A stretch of DNA of 64,000 nt from Sphingobacterium sp. UBA5670 (GTDB taxonomy: Bacteria; Bacteroidota; Bacteroidia; Sphingobacteriales; Sphingobacteriaceae). Under the pieces are notes generated by a model. That model made no database searches. It was not told the origin of the DNA and saw only the letters and a list, made by a program, of their open reading frames with translations. The DNA is taken from assembly GCF_002420705.1 (NCBI RefSeq), contig NZ_DIIM01000005.1, positions 256,795-320,794 on the forward strand, read 5' to 3'. Positions 15,803 through 25,542 of the stretch are shown piece after piece. Position numbers and translations under genes: made by a program. Each line of letters begins with the position of its first letter. The stretch's first letter is position 1.

Positions 15803-16738
15803 ATGGCAGCACATCAGCGTAAAACAGGACTGGGAAGAGGCTTAGGTGCGCTATTAAACGATAGTGTAGAAGTTCCTGCTAAGAGTAATCAGCAAGTGGA
15901 GGAGGCTCCTTTGGTGAATCCAACTGCTGTAAAAACAACAAAAGAGAATGGCAGTATTAGCCATGTTCGTGTAGAAGAAATATCTGTCAACCCTTTTCAG
16001 CCGCGTACAGAATTTGACCCGGTTGCCTTACAGGAGCTGTCGGAATCCATTATTTTACAGGGTTTGATCCAGCCGATTACGGTACGTAAAATTTCGGAAG
16101 GCAATTATCAGCTGATTTCCGGGGAGCGACGTCTCCGCGCTTCACGTCTGGCTGGAATCAACGAAATTCCGGCGTATATCCGTACAGCCAATGATCAGCA
16201 GATGCTGGAAATGGCCTTGATTGAAAATATTCAGCGGGAGAACTTAAATGCAATTGAAGTAGCCTTGAGTTTTCAGCGCATGATTGAGGAATGTAATTTA
16301 AAACAGGAAGAATTGGGTGAGCGTGTCAGCAAAAACCGATCTACTGTTACAAATTATCTTCGTTTATTAAAACTTCCTCCGGTCATCCAAGCGGCAATAC
16401 GTGATGGAGCGCTAACCATGGGGCATGCTCGCGCATTGATTAACATTCCTGAAGTCGACAAGCAGCTTTATATCTTTAAGTTGATTATTGATCAGGGACT
16501 ATCGGTACGTAAGGCAGAAGAATTGGTTCGAGAGTTGCAAAAAGGGGGTAAGAAAAAAGCGGGCAAAGATAAGGCTCCGATGTCCTTTCAACTACAGAAA
16601 ATTGAAGATGATTTGGCTTCAAAATTTTCTTCTCGTGTCAAATTGAATCTGAAGAGCACAAAAGGAAAGGGTGCCATTGAGATCCCTTTTGAATCGGAGG
16701 ATGATTTAAGTCGCATTCTTGAATTGTTAGATTGGTAA
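15803..16738 (+). CDS. parB: Chromosome partitioning protein ParB (Spo0J)
   Basis: A 311-aa protein: N-terminal GLGRGLGALL, ParB/Srx nuclease-like CTP-binding domain (about 50-140, including NPFQPRTEFD and ISGERRLRASRLAG), helix-turn-helix centre (about 150-230, SKNRSTVTNYLRLLKLP) and a C-terminal dimerisation segment. It loads at parS and stimulates ParA. I did not find a convincing parS sequence in this window. The next gene starts one base after its stop. Confidence 0.97.
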   Translation: MAAHQRKTGLGRGLGALLNDSVEVPAKSNQQVEEAPLVNPTAVKTTKENGSISHVRVEEISVNPFQPRTEFDPVALQELSESIILQGLIQPITVRKISEGNYQLISGERRLRASRLAGINEIPAYIRTANDQQMLEMALIENIQRENLNAIEVALSFQRMIEECNLKQEELGERVSKNRSTVTNYLRLLKLPPVIQAAIRDGALTMGHARALINIPEVDKQLYIFKLIIDQGLSVRKAEELVRELQKGGKKKAGKDKAPMSFQLQKIEDDLASKFSSRVKLNLKSTKGKGAIEIPFESEDDLSRILELLDW

Positions 16739-16739
16739 T

Positions 16740-17462
16740 ATGGCCAAGTTAATAAGCTTGATATTTGCGGTGTTTATGCTGGCGGTGGTACATGGGCAGA
16801 CAGGGGATACAATTCCTAAGAAGCAGGTAGCGCCAGTCAAAATAGATAGCATAAAGCAAAAAGCGGCACAGGATACCGTAAAGAAAGAATCTCGGAAAGA
16901 GCGTAAAAAACGGGAGAAGGAGGAGGCTAAAGCGAAAGAGAAGGTTGTGTTCAAAGATTCGACCCGTTTGGCTATCGAAGCAAAAAATAAGCAAGCGTGG
17001 AAACGTTCCTTAGTCCTTCCTGGATGGGGGCAATATTCAAATGGTGGCGTTTGGTGGATAAAGGTGCCCGCAATCTATGGTGGGTTAATAACAACCGTAC
17101 TTGTTTTTGATTTTAATAATCGTTATTACAAAGAACTGTTAGGCGTATTGCAAGACAAAGCTCTTGGTAGACCAATTGATCCTTATTATGTTGGTATTTC
17201 AGACCAATCTATTATACGTGCGAAGGATAACGCGCGGCGAAATAGAGATCTCATGGTGTTACTTACACTTGGGGTCTATGGTCTTAATGTTGCAGAAGCC
17301 TATATTGACTCTATGCTTAAATATCGTTGGAGTATTGGTGACGACAAACCCAAAAAGACTGCTTTCTTAATTGGGCCGACCCTAATGGATGCCAGTCTCG
17401 CGTCGGGAACTTATTCGTTTAAACCTACGGTAGGACTTAAATTGACAATGAAATTCAATTAA
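16740..17462 (+). CDS. DUF5683 domain-containing membrane protein
   Basis: A 240-aa protein with a signal peptide or membrane anchor (residues 1-19), a strongly charged KKESRKERKKREKEEAKAKEK linker region (about 47-68) and a C-terminal DUF5683 domain with PGWGQYSNGGVWWIK and two hydrophobic segments. Function is unknown. Its fixed place between parB and dapB in Bacteroidota, with a one-base gap to parB, suggests co-expression with chromosome segregation and cell-wall genes. Confidence 0.88.
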   Translation: MAKLISLIFAVFMLAVVHGQTGDTIPKKQVAPVKIDSIKQKAAQDTVKKESRKERKKREKEEAKAKEKVVFKDSTRLAIEAKNKQAWKRSLVLPGWGQYSNGGVWWIKVPAIYGGLITTVLVFDFNNRYYKELLGVLQDKALGRPIDPYYVGISDQSIIRAKDNARRNRDLMVLLTLGVYGLNVAEAYIDSMLKYRWSIGDDKPKKTAFLIGPTLMDASLASGTYSFKPTVGLKLTMKFN

Positions 17463-17646
17463 AATTCGTGTTTCTAAGAACATATTTCGATTGGAAATGA
17501 TTATTAATCATAGTTTGTATAATTTGTCTTTCAGGGACTATTGTGCATATCTTCGCTTGTTAACATCGATGTTTGTAGTTTTTAAACATGGGTATTTCAT
17601 TGAAATTTTTTAATTTTAAAAATAAACTATACTTTTTTCTAAATAT

Positions 17647-18390
17647 ATGAACATCATTCTCTTGGGATATGGCAAAATGGGGCAGATTATCGAACGATAT
17701 GCACTGAAAAGAGGCCATCAAATTTTTTTAGTTGTCGATGAACATAATCGTCCTAACCTGACTGCTGATGATATTAAGGGAGCTGATGTCGCTATAGACT
17801 TTAGTGTACCTTCTGCAGCATTAGATAATATGAATCTTTGTCTCGAGGCAGGGGTACCTATTGTAGTCGGAACAACGGGTTGGTATGATCAACTGGAGGA
17901 TGTTAAGTCGAAGTGTTTGGATGCTGATGGTTCTATTTTGTATGGTTCTAACTTCTCTATTGGAGTAAATGTATTCTTCCATATCAATAGAATGTTGGCG
18001 AAGGCATTACAGCCTTACAAACAATATGATGTTCAGGTAGAGGAAATTCACCATATACACAAATTGGATGCACCAAGCGGTACAGCAATTACCATCGCTG
18101 AAGGGATATTGGATAATAGCGATGTAAAGACCAACTGGGTGAATACGGTTGTTGGTGAGCAAGATGAAATTATTCCAAAACCACAGGAGCTTTTAATAGA
18201 AAGTCATCGTATCGAAGAGGTTCCGGGAACACATACTGTACTGTACAGTTCTGAGGTTGACCAAATAGAATTTAAACATACTGCACATAGCCGTGATGGG
18301 TTTGCTTTAGGTGCTGTCGTTGCTGCTGAATGGTTGAATGGCAAAAAAGGGTTCTATCAAGTTACCGAAATTTTTGATTTTAATAAATAG
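17647..18390 (+). CDS. dapB: 4-hydroxy-tetrahydrodipicolinate reductase
   Basis: A 247-aa enzyme of the diaminopimelate/lysine pathway that reduces hydroxy-tetrahydrodipicolinate with NAD(P)H. The dinucleotide loop LLGYGKMGQ is at the N terminus and the signature EIHHIHKLDAPSGTA carries the catalytic His and Lys. Its product feeds meso-DAP synthesis and thus peptidoglycan, as does dapF at 35.4 kb. lepB follows 16 nt downstream. Confidence 0.96.
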   Translation: MNIILLGYGKMGQIIERYALKRGHQIFLVVDEHNRPNLTADDIKGADVAIDFSVPSAALDNMNLCLEAGVPIVVGTTGWYDQLEDVKSKCLDADGSILYGSNFSIGVNVFFHINRMLAKALQPYKQYDVQVEEIHHIHKLDAPSGTAITIAEGILDNSDVKTNWVNTVVGEQDEIIPKPQELLIESHRIEEVPGTHTVLYSSEVDQIEFKHTAHSRDGFALGAVVAAEWLNGKKGFYQVTEIFDFNK

Positions 18391-18406
18391 TACTAATAAG
18401 TAGATT

Positions 18407-19975
18407 ATGGGCTTAATTATATTTGCGGTTTTAACAGCAATATCGGGATATGGATTGTGGCAATTGTTTGTTAAAGCTGGCAGAAATGGCTGGGAAGCGA
18501 TCGTGCCTTTTTATAGCCAGTATATTCAGGCAAAGTTGACGGGAAGACCGACATGGTGGGTAATTTTATTGCTCGTTCCAATTGTCAATGTCTTTGTTTT
18601 CTATAATCTTTATCTTGATTTTATCCATTGTTTTGGAAAACGCCGTTTTTGGGAAAATGCAGCTGCCGTTTTAGTTCCTTTTATTGTTTTGCCTATGTGG
18701 GCAAAGGACAATAATGTGCGTTTTTTGAATGGTTTATATGCAAAAAATTTAAAGGCCGCTAGTCAAGAAGGTATTGAACTGACAGAGGAGAAACGTGCCG
18801 AAATTGCACTTGAATCTTATAAAGATTATAAAATTAAATATCCGTACAAGAAATCCATGGTACGTGAATGGGCAGATGCCATTGTATTTGCAACTGTAGC
18901 AGCGTCGCTTATTCGTGGCTTCCTGATCGAGGCTTATATGATTCCTACAGGATCGATGGAACGTACATTGTTGATTGGGGATTTCTTATTTGTCAGCAAG
19001 TTGAATTATGGCCCTCGCGTTCCTAATACGCCGATTGCGTTTCCTTTTGCACATCATACAATGCCCATTACTGGAGGCAAAGCTTATTCTGAACTGATCG
19101 AACTTCCTTATAAACGTCTGCCGGGATTTCAAAAGATTGAACGCAATGATGTTGTTGTTTTCAATTTTCCTGCTGGTGACACTGTCGCACTGGAGAACCA
19201 AAACGCAAGTTATTATGATCTTGTTCGGGCTTATGGCTGGCAGACTGTCAACTCGCAGTTTACGATCCAGGCGAGACCGATTGATAAACGGGAGAACTAT
19301 ATTAAGCGTTGTGTGGGATTGCCTGGCGATAAGATTTTCATGAAGGATGCCAAACTTTTTGTGAATGATCAGCCAGGATTTGATCCTCCTGAAAGCCAGT
19401 TGGACTATCTCGTATTAACGGATGGCACACCATTAAATATGGATAGGTTAAAAGAGTTGAGAATTGAAGCTGTCGGTGGTGATCAGCAACCTGGTGTTTA
19501 TCAGTTGTTCATGACAAAAGATGAATTGGCTATCGTAAAATCTTGGTCGAATGTCAGAGAAATCAGGAGAAGTCCTGTTGGCGAAGGGGCTTACCCTTAC
19601 GATCCACAATACAAATGGGATTTTGATAATTTTGGACCGATTTTAATTCCGAAGAAAGGGTGGACAGTCGCATTAAATGCGCAGACGCTACCGATTTATG
19701 AAAGAGCTATCCGTGTTTACGAGAATAACAAGCTCGAAAGGCGATCGGATGGTATCTATATCAATGATATTAAAGCAGACCATTATACATTTAAAATGGA
19801 TTATTTTTGGATGATGGGTGATAATCGCCATAATTCGCTCGATTCAAGAGGCTGGGGATTTGTTCCCGAAGACCATGTGGTTGGAAAGGCCTTATTTACT
19901 TGGATGAGCTGGGATGAGATTGGTACAGGGCTTTCGAAAATTCGCTGGAACCGTATCTTTAAAGGAATTCATTAG
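18407..19975 (+). CDS. lepB: Signal peptidase I with N-terminal DUF5684-like membrane domain
   Basis: A 522-aa protein, larger than E. coli LepB (324 aa). Residues 1-110 form a hydrophobic DUF5684-like region. The S26 catalytic Ser183 is in MIPTGSMERTLLIGD and Lys300 is in RENYIKRCVGLPGDK, separated by a longer insertion than usual; the third box MGDNRHNSLDSRGWG is near the C terminus. It cleaves signal peptides of exported proteins on the periplasmic face. Last gene of the parA operon; a terminator follows. Confidence 0.96.
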   Translation: MGLIIFAVLTAISGYGLWQLFVKAGRNGWEAIVPFYSQYIQAKLTGRPTWWVILLLVPIVNVFVFYNLYLDFIHCFGKRRFWENAAAVLVPFIVLPMWAKDNNVRFLNGLYAKNLKAASQEGIELTEEKRAEIALESYKDYKIKYPYKKSMVREWADAIVFATVAASLIRGFLIEAYMIPTGSMERTLLIGDFLFVSKLNYGPRVPNTPIAFPFAHHTMPITGGKAYSELIELPYKRLPGFQKIERNDVVVFNFPAGDTVALENQNASYYDLVRAYGWQTVNSQFTIQARPIDKRENYIKRCVGLPGDKIFMKDAKLFVNDQPGFDPPESQLDYLVLTDGTPLNMDRLKELRIEAVGGDQQPGVYQLFMTKDELAIVKSWSNVREIRRSPVGEGAYPYDPQYKWDFDNFGPILIPKKGWTVALNAQTLPIYERAIRVYENNKLERRSDGIYINDIKADHYTFKMDYFWMMGDNRHNSLDSRGWGFVPEDHVVGKALFTWMSWDEIGTGLSKIRWNRIFKGIH

Positions 19976-20014
19976 TCATTGCAAATCTGCAATGGAGCCT
20001 TCCTATCTGGAGGG

Positions 20015-20050
20015 AAAAAAAAGGGCTTTCATTAAGAAAGCCTTTTTTTT
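20015..20050 (+). terminator. Intrinsic terminator after lepB
   Basis: AAAAAAGGGCTTTC / GAAAGCCTTTTTTTT hairpin with an ATTAA loop and a U-tract. Confidence 0.85.
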
Positions 20051-20204
20051 CTGGAAGTGTGTTTGTTTCTATTTGCAAGAGAAAACCTTCCTGATTTCGC
20101 TTTTATAGCTGCTAGTAGCTGCGAAAGCACGAATTATTTTTTTTGGCCGTTCTTTAAATAACAGGCTGTTGACTGATTAGGCCCAGTCTTTACCCAAAGT
20201 TATA

Positions 20205-20921
20205 CTACTTCAAACAAGCTAGGTAACGTTTGATTGTTTCCTCTAATCCTAGGTATAGTGCATCTGAAATGAGGGCATGGCCTATGCTTACTTCCAGAAG
20301 CTCAGGGATATGCTGGTTGAAATATTGCAAATTATTGAGATCAAGGTCATGGCCTGCATTTAAACCTAATCCGACTTCGCGTGCTTTTAATGCGGCTTTG
20401 AAATAGGGTTTTATGGCAAGTTCCTTGTCGAAGCCATATTCCGAGGCAAATCCTTCTGTATAGAGCTCAATACGATCTGTTCCTGTTTCTGCAGCGGCTT
20501 CTACCATTTCTTCAACTGGATCAACAAAAATTGAAACGCGTATACCTGCATCTTTAAACAGTTTGCACATATCTTGTAGATAGGCTTTATTTTTTATGGT
20601 ATCCCAGCCATGGTTAGAGGTTAACTGTCCTTCGGCGTCGGGTACCAATGTCACTTGTGCGGGTTTATTGGCCAGTACAAGATCAACGAATTTTTGCTCC
20701 TGGCAGTTCCCTTCGATATTGAGCTCGGTTTGAATGTTCGCTTTGAGGTCAAAGACATCCTGATAGCGGATATGCCGTTCGTCGGGTCTAGGGTGTACAG
20801 TGATACCTTGAGCACCAAAACGTTCGCATGCTAGTGCTGCTGATAGAAGATTTGGATTGTTACCCCCTCTTGAATTTCGCAGCGTAGCGATTTTATTGAT
20901 ATTTACTGAAAGTCTAGTCAT
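20205..20921 (-). CDS. pdxJ: Pyridoxine 5'-phosphate synthase
   Basis: A 238-aa TIM-barrel enzyme that condenses 1-deoxyxylulose-5-phosphate with 3-amino-2-oxopropyl phosphate to make pyridoxine 5'-phosphate (DXP-dependent B6 pathway). MTRLSVNINKIATLRNSRGG is the family N terminus, so the ATG at 20921 is preferred over an upstream one that would add 10 residues. ITVHPRPDERHI and LNAGHDLDLNNL are further signatures. Divergent from cdaA with a 60-nt gap. Confidence 0.96.
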   Translation of the reverse strand: MTRLSVNINKIATLRNSRGGNNPNLLSAALACERFGAQGITVHPRPDERHIRYQDVFDLKANIQTELNIEGNCQEQKFVDLVLANKPAQVTLVPDAEGQLTSNHGWDTIKNKAYLQDMCKLFKDAGIRVSIFVDPVEEMVEAAAETGTDRIELYTEGFASEYGFDKELAIKPYFKAALKAREVGLGLNAGHDLDLNNLQYFNQHIPELLEVSIGHALISDALYLGLEETIKRYLACLK

Positions 20922-20981
20922 TTTCCTGTATGTTATGCAGTAAAAATACAAATAATATCTATTTTTTTTTAACTTGCATAT

Positions 20982-21776
20982 ATGGATGGAATCGATTATA
21001 GCCTCTTTAGCGGCTTTCGCTTATTGGACGTTATTGATATCATATTGGTAGCGATCATTATCTACTATATCTATAGTTTGATCAGAGGAACTATTGCCGT
21101 AAATATCCTGATTGGTGTTGCCCTGTTTTATGGCGTCTATATTGTTGTCAAGCAGATGCACATGCGTTTGCTGACCGAGATATTTGGTGGTTTTATATCC
21201 GTAGGGTCTATTGCATTGATTGTCGTCTTCCAACAGGAAATCAGGCGATTTTTGCTGCATGTTGGGAAGAATATCTCCATGAAGCGGAAAAAAGTTTTTT
21301 GGTCGTTTATTGGAAATAAGAAAGCTATACAAAAGGATTTAACAGAAGACTTGAAACCAGTTATCGAAGCGTGTAGAAGCATGTCGCGTACACGTACTGG
21401 GGCTTTATTGGTCTTCTCAAAATATTTTGATGAGGAATATTATCAGAGTAGTGGCGAGTATATCGATGCACATATTTCCAAGCGTTTGATTGAAAGTATC
21501 TTTCATAAAAATAGCCCTTTACACGATGGTGCTGTCGTTATTGTAGATTTTAAGATTATGACGGCTTCCTGTGTATTGCCATTGTCCGATAGCGAGGATT
21601 TACCGTTGCAGTTCGGTCTCCGGCATCGTGCCGCAATTGGAGTGACGGAAATATCGGATGCGATAGCTGTTATTGTCTCCGAAGAAACTGGCGAAATATC
21701 TTTTGCGAAAGATGGAAACGTTAATATGAATGTTTCACCGGAAGAACTTGAACAATTGCTAAAAGATGAGCTATAA
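20982..21776 (+). CDS. cdaA: Diadenylate cyclase CdaA
   Basis: A 264-aa protein with three N-terminal membrane helices (about 16-34, 38-56, 70-85) and a DAC domain that makes cyclic di-AMP from two ATP. The catalytic DGA (182-184) and RHR (214-216) motifs are intact. The usual Firmicutes partner CdaR is absent, as expected in Bacteroidota. c-di-AMP usually controls osmotic and cell-wall homeostasis. A strong bidirectional terminator follows. Confidence 0.95.
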   Translation: MDGIDYSLFSGFRLLDVIDIILVAIIIYYIYSLIRGTIAVNILIGVALFYGVYIVVKQMHMRLLTEIFGGFISVGSIALIVVFQQEIRRFLLHVGKNISMKRKKVFWSFIGNKKAIQKDLTEDLKPVIEACRSMSRTRTGALLVFSKYFDEEYYQSSGEYIDAHISKRLIESIFHKNSPLHDGAVVIVDFKIMTASCVLPLSDSEDLPLQFGLRHRAAIGVTEISDAIAVIVSEETGEISFAKDGNVNMNVSPEELEQLLKDEL

Positions 21777-21863
21777 AAAGAGGGTGTCTAAAAAGTAAGA
21801 TTAAACTTTCTGAGAATTGGATATTTGAAAAGTTCCCGTATAGGTATACGTTAAAATGTCGAG

Positions 21864-21905
21864 AAAAACGGGGCTATCCAACCTTTTTGGATAGCCCCGT
21901 TTTTA
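21864..21905. terminator. Bidirectional intrinsic terminator between cdaA and the DUF2911 gene
   Basis: AAAACGGGGCTATCC / GGATAGCCCCGTTTT with a short AACCTTTTT loop and A/T-tracts on both sides; it serves both convergent genes. Confidence 0.9.
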
Positions 21906-21917
21906 TGTTTAGATAGT

Positions 21918-22763
21918 CTATTTTTTTGCGGCGTTGATCACTTGTGTATTTAATTTGATGTATTCACCATTTTTATCTGCTGTGGCAACTTCAAGACCTT
22001 TCGTTGCTGTTTCTATTGCGCCTTTTTTATCGCCAGCTTTTAATTGCGCTTTTGCTTTCCAGTAAAGGACGTGAGCAGCTTTGGGTTGTGCTTTGGCCGC
22101 TTCGTCAAACCAGTTAAGGGCTTTGTTCAGATCTAAATTATTATTAAAGTAATATTGAGCTGCGGCAAAATAAGGTTTTTTCTCTCCTTTCATCGCTTCA
22201 TCAATAGAAGCTAATATTTTAGCCTGCTGATTGACTTTTAGGTCAACCTTTACCGACGTTTTTTCCCAGGCAAGATTCAAGACAGCACCTGTAGGAGTAA
22301 CGTTGTCAAATGAGACTGTAAAAGTTTCCACCGGGCTTGTTAGGGCTTGAGGTTTAACATTGAAACGTAAGGCATCTTCGGTCTCCTTATAGGTATATGC
22401 ACCCCATTGTTTTGTGTTTTTACTGATGATGATGGTCCATTCAGATTTGTTTGGAATCGTGAAAAGAGCATAGGTTCCAGCAGAAAGCTTATGTCCATTT
22501 AAGGTAACATCACCTTCGAAGGTTAATGTGGTATTTGTATTTGCGCCTGTGCGCCATACTTCATTATAAGGAACAAGATCCCCAAAAATCTTACGACCGT
22601 TCATGCTCGGCCTGCTGTAATTAAGGGTTACGTTTTCAATACCTAATCCCTGCGTAACGGTTTGGGCACTGCTTGCTGCAGGAAGCTTAAGCTGAGCAAA
22701 GGATTCGTTGGCCGTAAACATCATTGTTGCGGCAATGGCAATTGCAAAAAGATTCTTTTTCAT
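21918..22763 (-). CDS. DUF2911 domain-containing secreted protein
   Basis: About 281 aa with a signal peptide (MKKNLFAIAIAATMMFTANESFAQ). The N-terminal half is a DUF2911 domain (VTLNYSRPSMNGRKIFGDLVP, VWRTGANTNTT); the C-terminal half (about 190-280) is alanine-rich and helical, resembling TPR repeats (ALNWFDEAAKAQP, LYWKAKAQLKAGDKKGAIE). Function unknown. The start is set at MKKN rather than three codons earlier because it opens a standard signal peptide. Confidence 0.88.
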   Translation of the reverse strand: MKKNLFAIAIAATMMFTANESFAQLKLPAASSAQTVTQGLGIENVTLNYSRPSMNGRKIFGDLVPYNEVWRTGANTNTTLTFEGDVTLNGHKLSAGTYALFTIPNKSEWTIIISKNTKQWGAYTYKETEDALRFNVKPQALTSPVETFTVSFDNVTPTGAVLNLAWEKTSVKVDLKVNQQAKILASIDEAMKGEKKPYFAAAQYYFNNNLDLNKALNWFDEAAKAQPKAAHVLYWKAKAQLKAGDKKGAIETATKGLEVATADKNGEYIKLNTQVINAAKK

Positions 22764-22944
22764 CTCTATCATTGTTTGTTTTATATTCAGTTTGACCAGC
22801 TTAATATGCCAATTATAAGCCCTTGATCCGGGATATGTTGTGCAAGAAAAATATAAAGCCTGATTAAAATAGTGCTATATCTACTAGCTGATGCGTAATA
22901 TGTTTGTGCTATAGCATCTATCTTCTAAAAATAGGAAGAATTTT

Positions 22945-22986
22945 AAGAAAAAAGGGCATCTATTTTTTTAGATGCCCTTTTTTCTT
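22945..22986 (-). terminator. Intrinsic terminator after the sugar MFS gene
   Basis: AAGAAAAAAGGGCATCTA / TAGATGCCCTTTTTTCTT, almost perfectly symmetrical, 22 nt beyond the stop of the minus-strand transporter gene. Confidence 0.85.
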
Positions 22987-23007
22987 AAGCTGTAAAAGTT
23001 ATTTCTA

Positions 23008-24300
23008 TTAGTTCGTTTTACCAACTTTATGTCCTGCTATAGAGAAATACATAATGTATAGATATCCCGGAACCATTGCATATAGGAATGCATGTTGAAA
23101 ATCGATATGTAAATGATCTTTTAACAACCCATAAATCAAAGGCCAAACAGCTCCGCCGGCAATACCCATAATCATGATTGCTGATCCTGTTTTTGTGAAT
23201 TTGCCAAGGCCTTTGATTCCTAGTGGGAATATCGCTGGCCACATGAGGGAATTGGCAATTCCTAATAGGGCAACAAATATAAAGGATGTTGTACCGGTCG
23301 TGAAAACAGAAATAACGGTGAATGTGATACCAATAATTGTGCAAATGCGCAGAGCCATTTGTTGTGATACAAATCGCGGAATAGAGATGATACCGATAAT
23401 ATAACCGATCAACATACATGATAGAGTAAATGCCGTCGCATAGGTTGTGAAAAATGGATCAACTTTGAGTTCGCGCGCATAAACACCAATGATATCTCCT
23501 GCCATAACTTCAACGGCTACGCAGAAGAAAATTGCTAAGGCACCTAAGAATAAATGTGGATATTGAAAGATGGATGTTTTCTTTACTGCAACGATTCCGT
23601 TTTCTTCACTAGTTTCTTCTTCAGCGTCAACATCAACTTCAGGCAAGTGTGTGAACTTTAAGAAAATTGCGAAAGCAACAAAGATAATTGCAAGTGAGAT
23701 ATACGGTGTGTGTACGCGTTGAAGAAGGTCGTCCAAGATCGCATTCTTTTGTACAAGATCAGTCGTTGCTTCTAATTTTGCGGTTACCTTTTGGGCGTCT
23801 TTTAAAAAGAGTGTTCCGAATAGGATAGGCACAATAATACCAGCAGATTTATTAAAAAATCCAGCGATAGAAATACGTTGTGCAGCGCTATCGATAGGGC
23901 CGATAATACTTAAATAGGGGTTAACGGCTGTTTGTAATAATGCCATCCCTGAACCTTGGATAAAGATTCCTGTTAAAAATAGGCCGTAACTTCTATTATC
24001 TGCTGCAGGAATAAAGATTAAAGATCCCAAACCTAATATAATAAGACTGACAACCAAACCATTTTGGAAGCCTATTTTTTTAATGATGACCGAGCTTGGT
24101 AGTGCCAAAAAGAAATAGGCAATGTAAGAAGCAAAGGTTACGAAGAAAGCCTGTAAATCAGTTTCGAGGTTACAAGCAATTTTTAAGAACGGAATTAAGG
24201 TTCCGTTTGCCCAGGTAATAAAACCGAGGATAAAAAATAAACCACAGCAGATGGCCATAGGGCGAAAGGCTGTTTTACCAACGTTAGGATTAGTGGTCAT
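23008..24300 (-). CDS. Sugar MFS transporter (FucP/GlcP-like)
   Basis: A 430-aa protein with 12 predicted membrane segments. FRPMAICCGLFFILGFITWANGTLIPFLK is the kind of N terminus found in the L-fucose/glucose-galactose proton symporter family (shown here only as a summary: F-F-I-L-G-F-x-T-W-x-N as the key motif), and QTAVNPYLSIIGP and the ASE-to-SAAQRIS stretch are further family marks. Substrate is probably a monosaccharide. Single gene; no sugar-catabolic neighbours. Confidence 0.9.
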   Translation of the reverse strand: MTTNPNVGKTAFRPMAICCGLFFILGFITWANGTLIPFLKIACNLETDLQAFFVTFASYIAYFFLALPSSVIIKKIGFQNGLVVSLIILGLGSLIFIPAADNRSYGLFLTGIFIQGSGMALLQTAVNPYLSIIGPIDSAAQRISIAGFFNKSAGIIVPILFGTLFLKDAQKVTAKLEATTDLVQKNAILDDLLQRVHTPYISLAIIFVAFAIFLKFTHLPEVDVDAEEETSEENGIVAVKKTSIFQYPHLFLGALAIFFCVAVEVMAGDIIGVYARELKVDPFFTTYATAFTLSCMLIGYIIGIISIPRFVSQQMALRICTIIGITFTVISVFTTGTTSFIFVALLGIANSLMWPAIFPLGIKGLGKFTKTGSAIMIMGIAGGAVWPLIYGLLKDHLHIDFQHAFLYAMVPGYLYIMYFSIAGHKVGKTN

Positions 24301-24602
24301 GTTTTGTTTTATTATATTTAGTTAAGTTATCGTTCGAGGATTGATAAATCAGTAGATATAAGGAGAGAACAAACGATTGCGCTCTATATTTACTGATTTT
24401 TAGCGTATCCATCCTACAAGACTACTTAAATTTCTTGAATATTGGAAATAAATAAAGGCATATTTTTGGAGGATTTGGATAATTAATTGGCAAAAAAAAT
24501 AAGGATAAATTGTGAAATTTATCCTTATTTGCTTATAAATGTTGTTGAATTTTAATTCGATGTTGTTGATAAATCGAGTTAGCATGAATCATACAATTCA
24601 TA
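24301..24602. other. Intergenic region with one terminator
   Basis: About 300 nt upstream of the MFS gene and downstream of the thioesterase gene. Apart from the hairpin at 24492-24531 it is AT-rich with no credible ORF; the short open frames are not gene-like. Confidence 0.6.
24492..24531 (-). terminator. Intrinsic terminator of the kinase/DinB/thioesterase operon
   Basis: AAATAAGGATAAATT / AATTTATCCTTATTT with a short loop; read on the minus strand it ends in a T-run. Confidence 0.75.
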
Positions 24603-25028
24603 TTATTTTGGAACGATAGCTACTGTAAGTCTTGAGATACAATTTAATTTATTGAAACGATCATACATTTTTATTTCCCAAATGTGTGTGGATCGACCGA
24701 TATGTATCGGACTACATTTTGCCGTGATGATTCCACTACTGACTGGGCGTATATGATTGGCATTCACTTCAAGGCCAACCCCCCTGTATTTGTCTGGATC
24801 AACAACGAGATTGGATGCGATACTTCCCAATGACTCTGCCAGAACTACAGAAGCTCCACCATGTAAAATGCCATGTGGTTGTTTTACTTTATCTGTTACA
24901 GGCATAGTCGCTGTGATGGAGTTGTCATCTATTTCTGTCGCTTGAATCTCGAGGAGTCCTGATAGGTATTTATTGAAAAATACGTTTATTTCCTCAATGC
25001 TGTAATGCTGAAACCAAATTTTTGACAT
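24603..25028 (-). CDS. Hotdog-fold (PaaI/MenI-type) acyl-CoA thioesterase
   Basis: A 141-aa protein of the PaaI-like hotdog family. VKQPHGILHGGASVVLAESLGS contains the HGG core and the catalytic acid (Glu in AESLG); RGVGLEVNANHIRPV is the second family block. It hydrolyses a CoA thioester; in menaquinone-making bacteria a close relative is the DHNA-CoA thioesterase, but other substrates are equally possible. Its start lies inside the dinB-like gene (35-bp overlap), so the two are translationally coupled. Confidence 0.88.
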   Translation of the reverse strand: MSKIWFQHYSIEEINVFFNKYLSGLLEIQATEIDDNSITATMPVTDKVKQPHGILHGGASVVLAESLGSIASNLVVDPDKYRGVGLEVNANHIRPVSSGIITAKCSPIHIGRSTHIWEIKMYDRFNKLNCISRLTVAIVPK

Positions 25029-25542
25029 CGTCTGAGTTTAAATAACGTTCCTGGATAATAATACGGTGATGATTAAGATGGCCCGCAATGACATACAATA
25101 ATGCCTTTACACTTATCAGTCGTTCAGATGCCATGCCCTTACGTTCCAATTCTGCGTCATTAAAACTATTGAAAAGCATCATATTGGCTTTGCGAAGAAA
25201 GGTGAATTCTTTGCTTAGACTTTCCAAGGTTCGGTCGTTGTAACGGGAATACTGAATGAGGTAGTCTTGGTCATATCCAGCGAGTTCTTTAAGGTCGTTA
25301 CGTGAAAAACGCAATGCACGGTAAGCCATAATACGTTCATTATCGATGACGTGGCCAACGACTTCTTTGATGGTCCACTTATCCTCGGCGTATTTAAAAC
25401 TACCTCGTTCTTCAGGAATCGTGTCCAGAAATGCTGGAAAGGAGAGCGCTTGTTCTTCTAGTGCATCAAACACGTTATCGACGACAGTCTCAATATAAGG
25501 TGCGTAAACTGCTGGATATTCGTCAGATTTGAGTGGCTTCAT
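24994..25542 (-). CDS. DinB family putative metal-dependent protein
   Basis: A 182-aa four-helix bundle protein of the DinB/YfiT superfamily. The three spaced metal-ligand histidines appear in IKEVVGHVIDNERIMAYRA (His) and VIAGHLNHHRIII (His pair). Members include thiol-S-transferases for bacillithiol or mycothiol and stress-induced proteins; the precise reaction is unknown. It overlaps the upstream kinase gene by 20 bp and the downstream thioesterase gene by 35 bp. Confidence 0.88.
   Translation of the reverse strand: MKPLKSDEYPAVYAPYIETVVDNVFDALEEQALSFPAFLDTIPEERGSFKYAEDKWTIKEVVGHVIDNERIMAYRALRFSRNDLKELAGYDQDYLIQYSRYNDRTLESLSKEFTFLRKANMMLFNSFNDAELERKGMASERLISVKALLYVIAGHLNHHRIIIQERYLNSDDVKNLVSALQH

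Noticed and set aside
15000..16740. parS site near parAB
   Set aside because: I looked for a TGTTTCACGTGAAACA-like palindrome in and around parA-parB and saw none.
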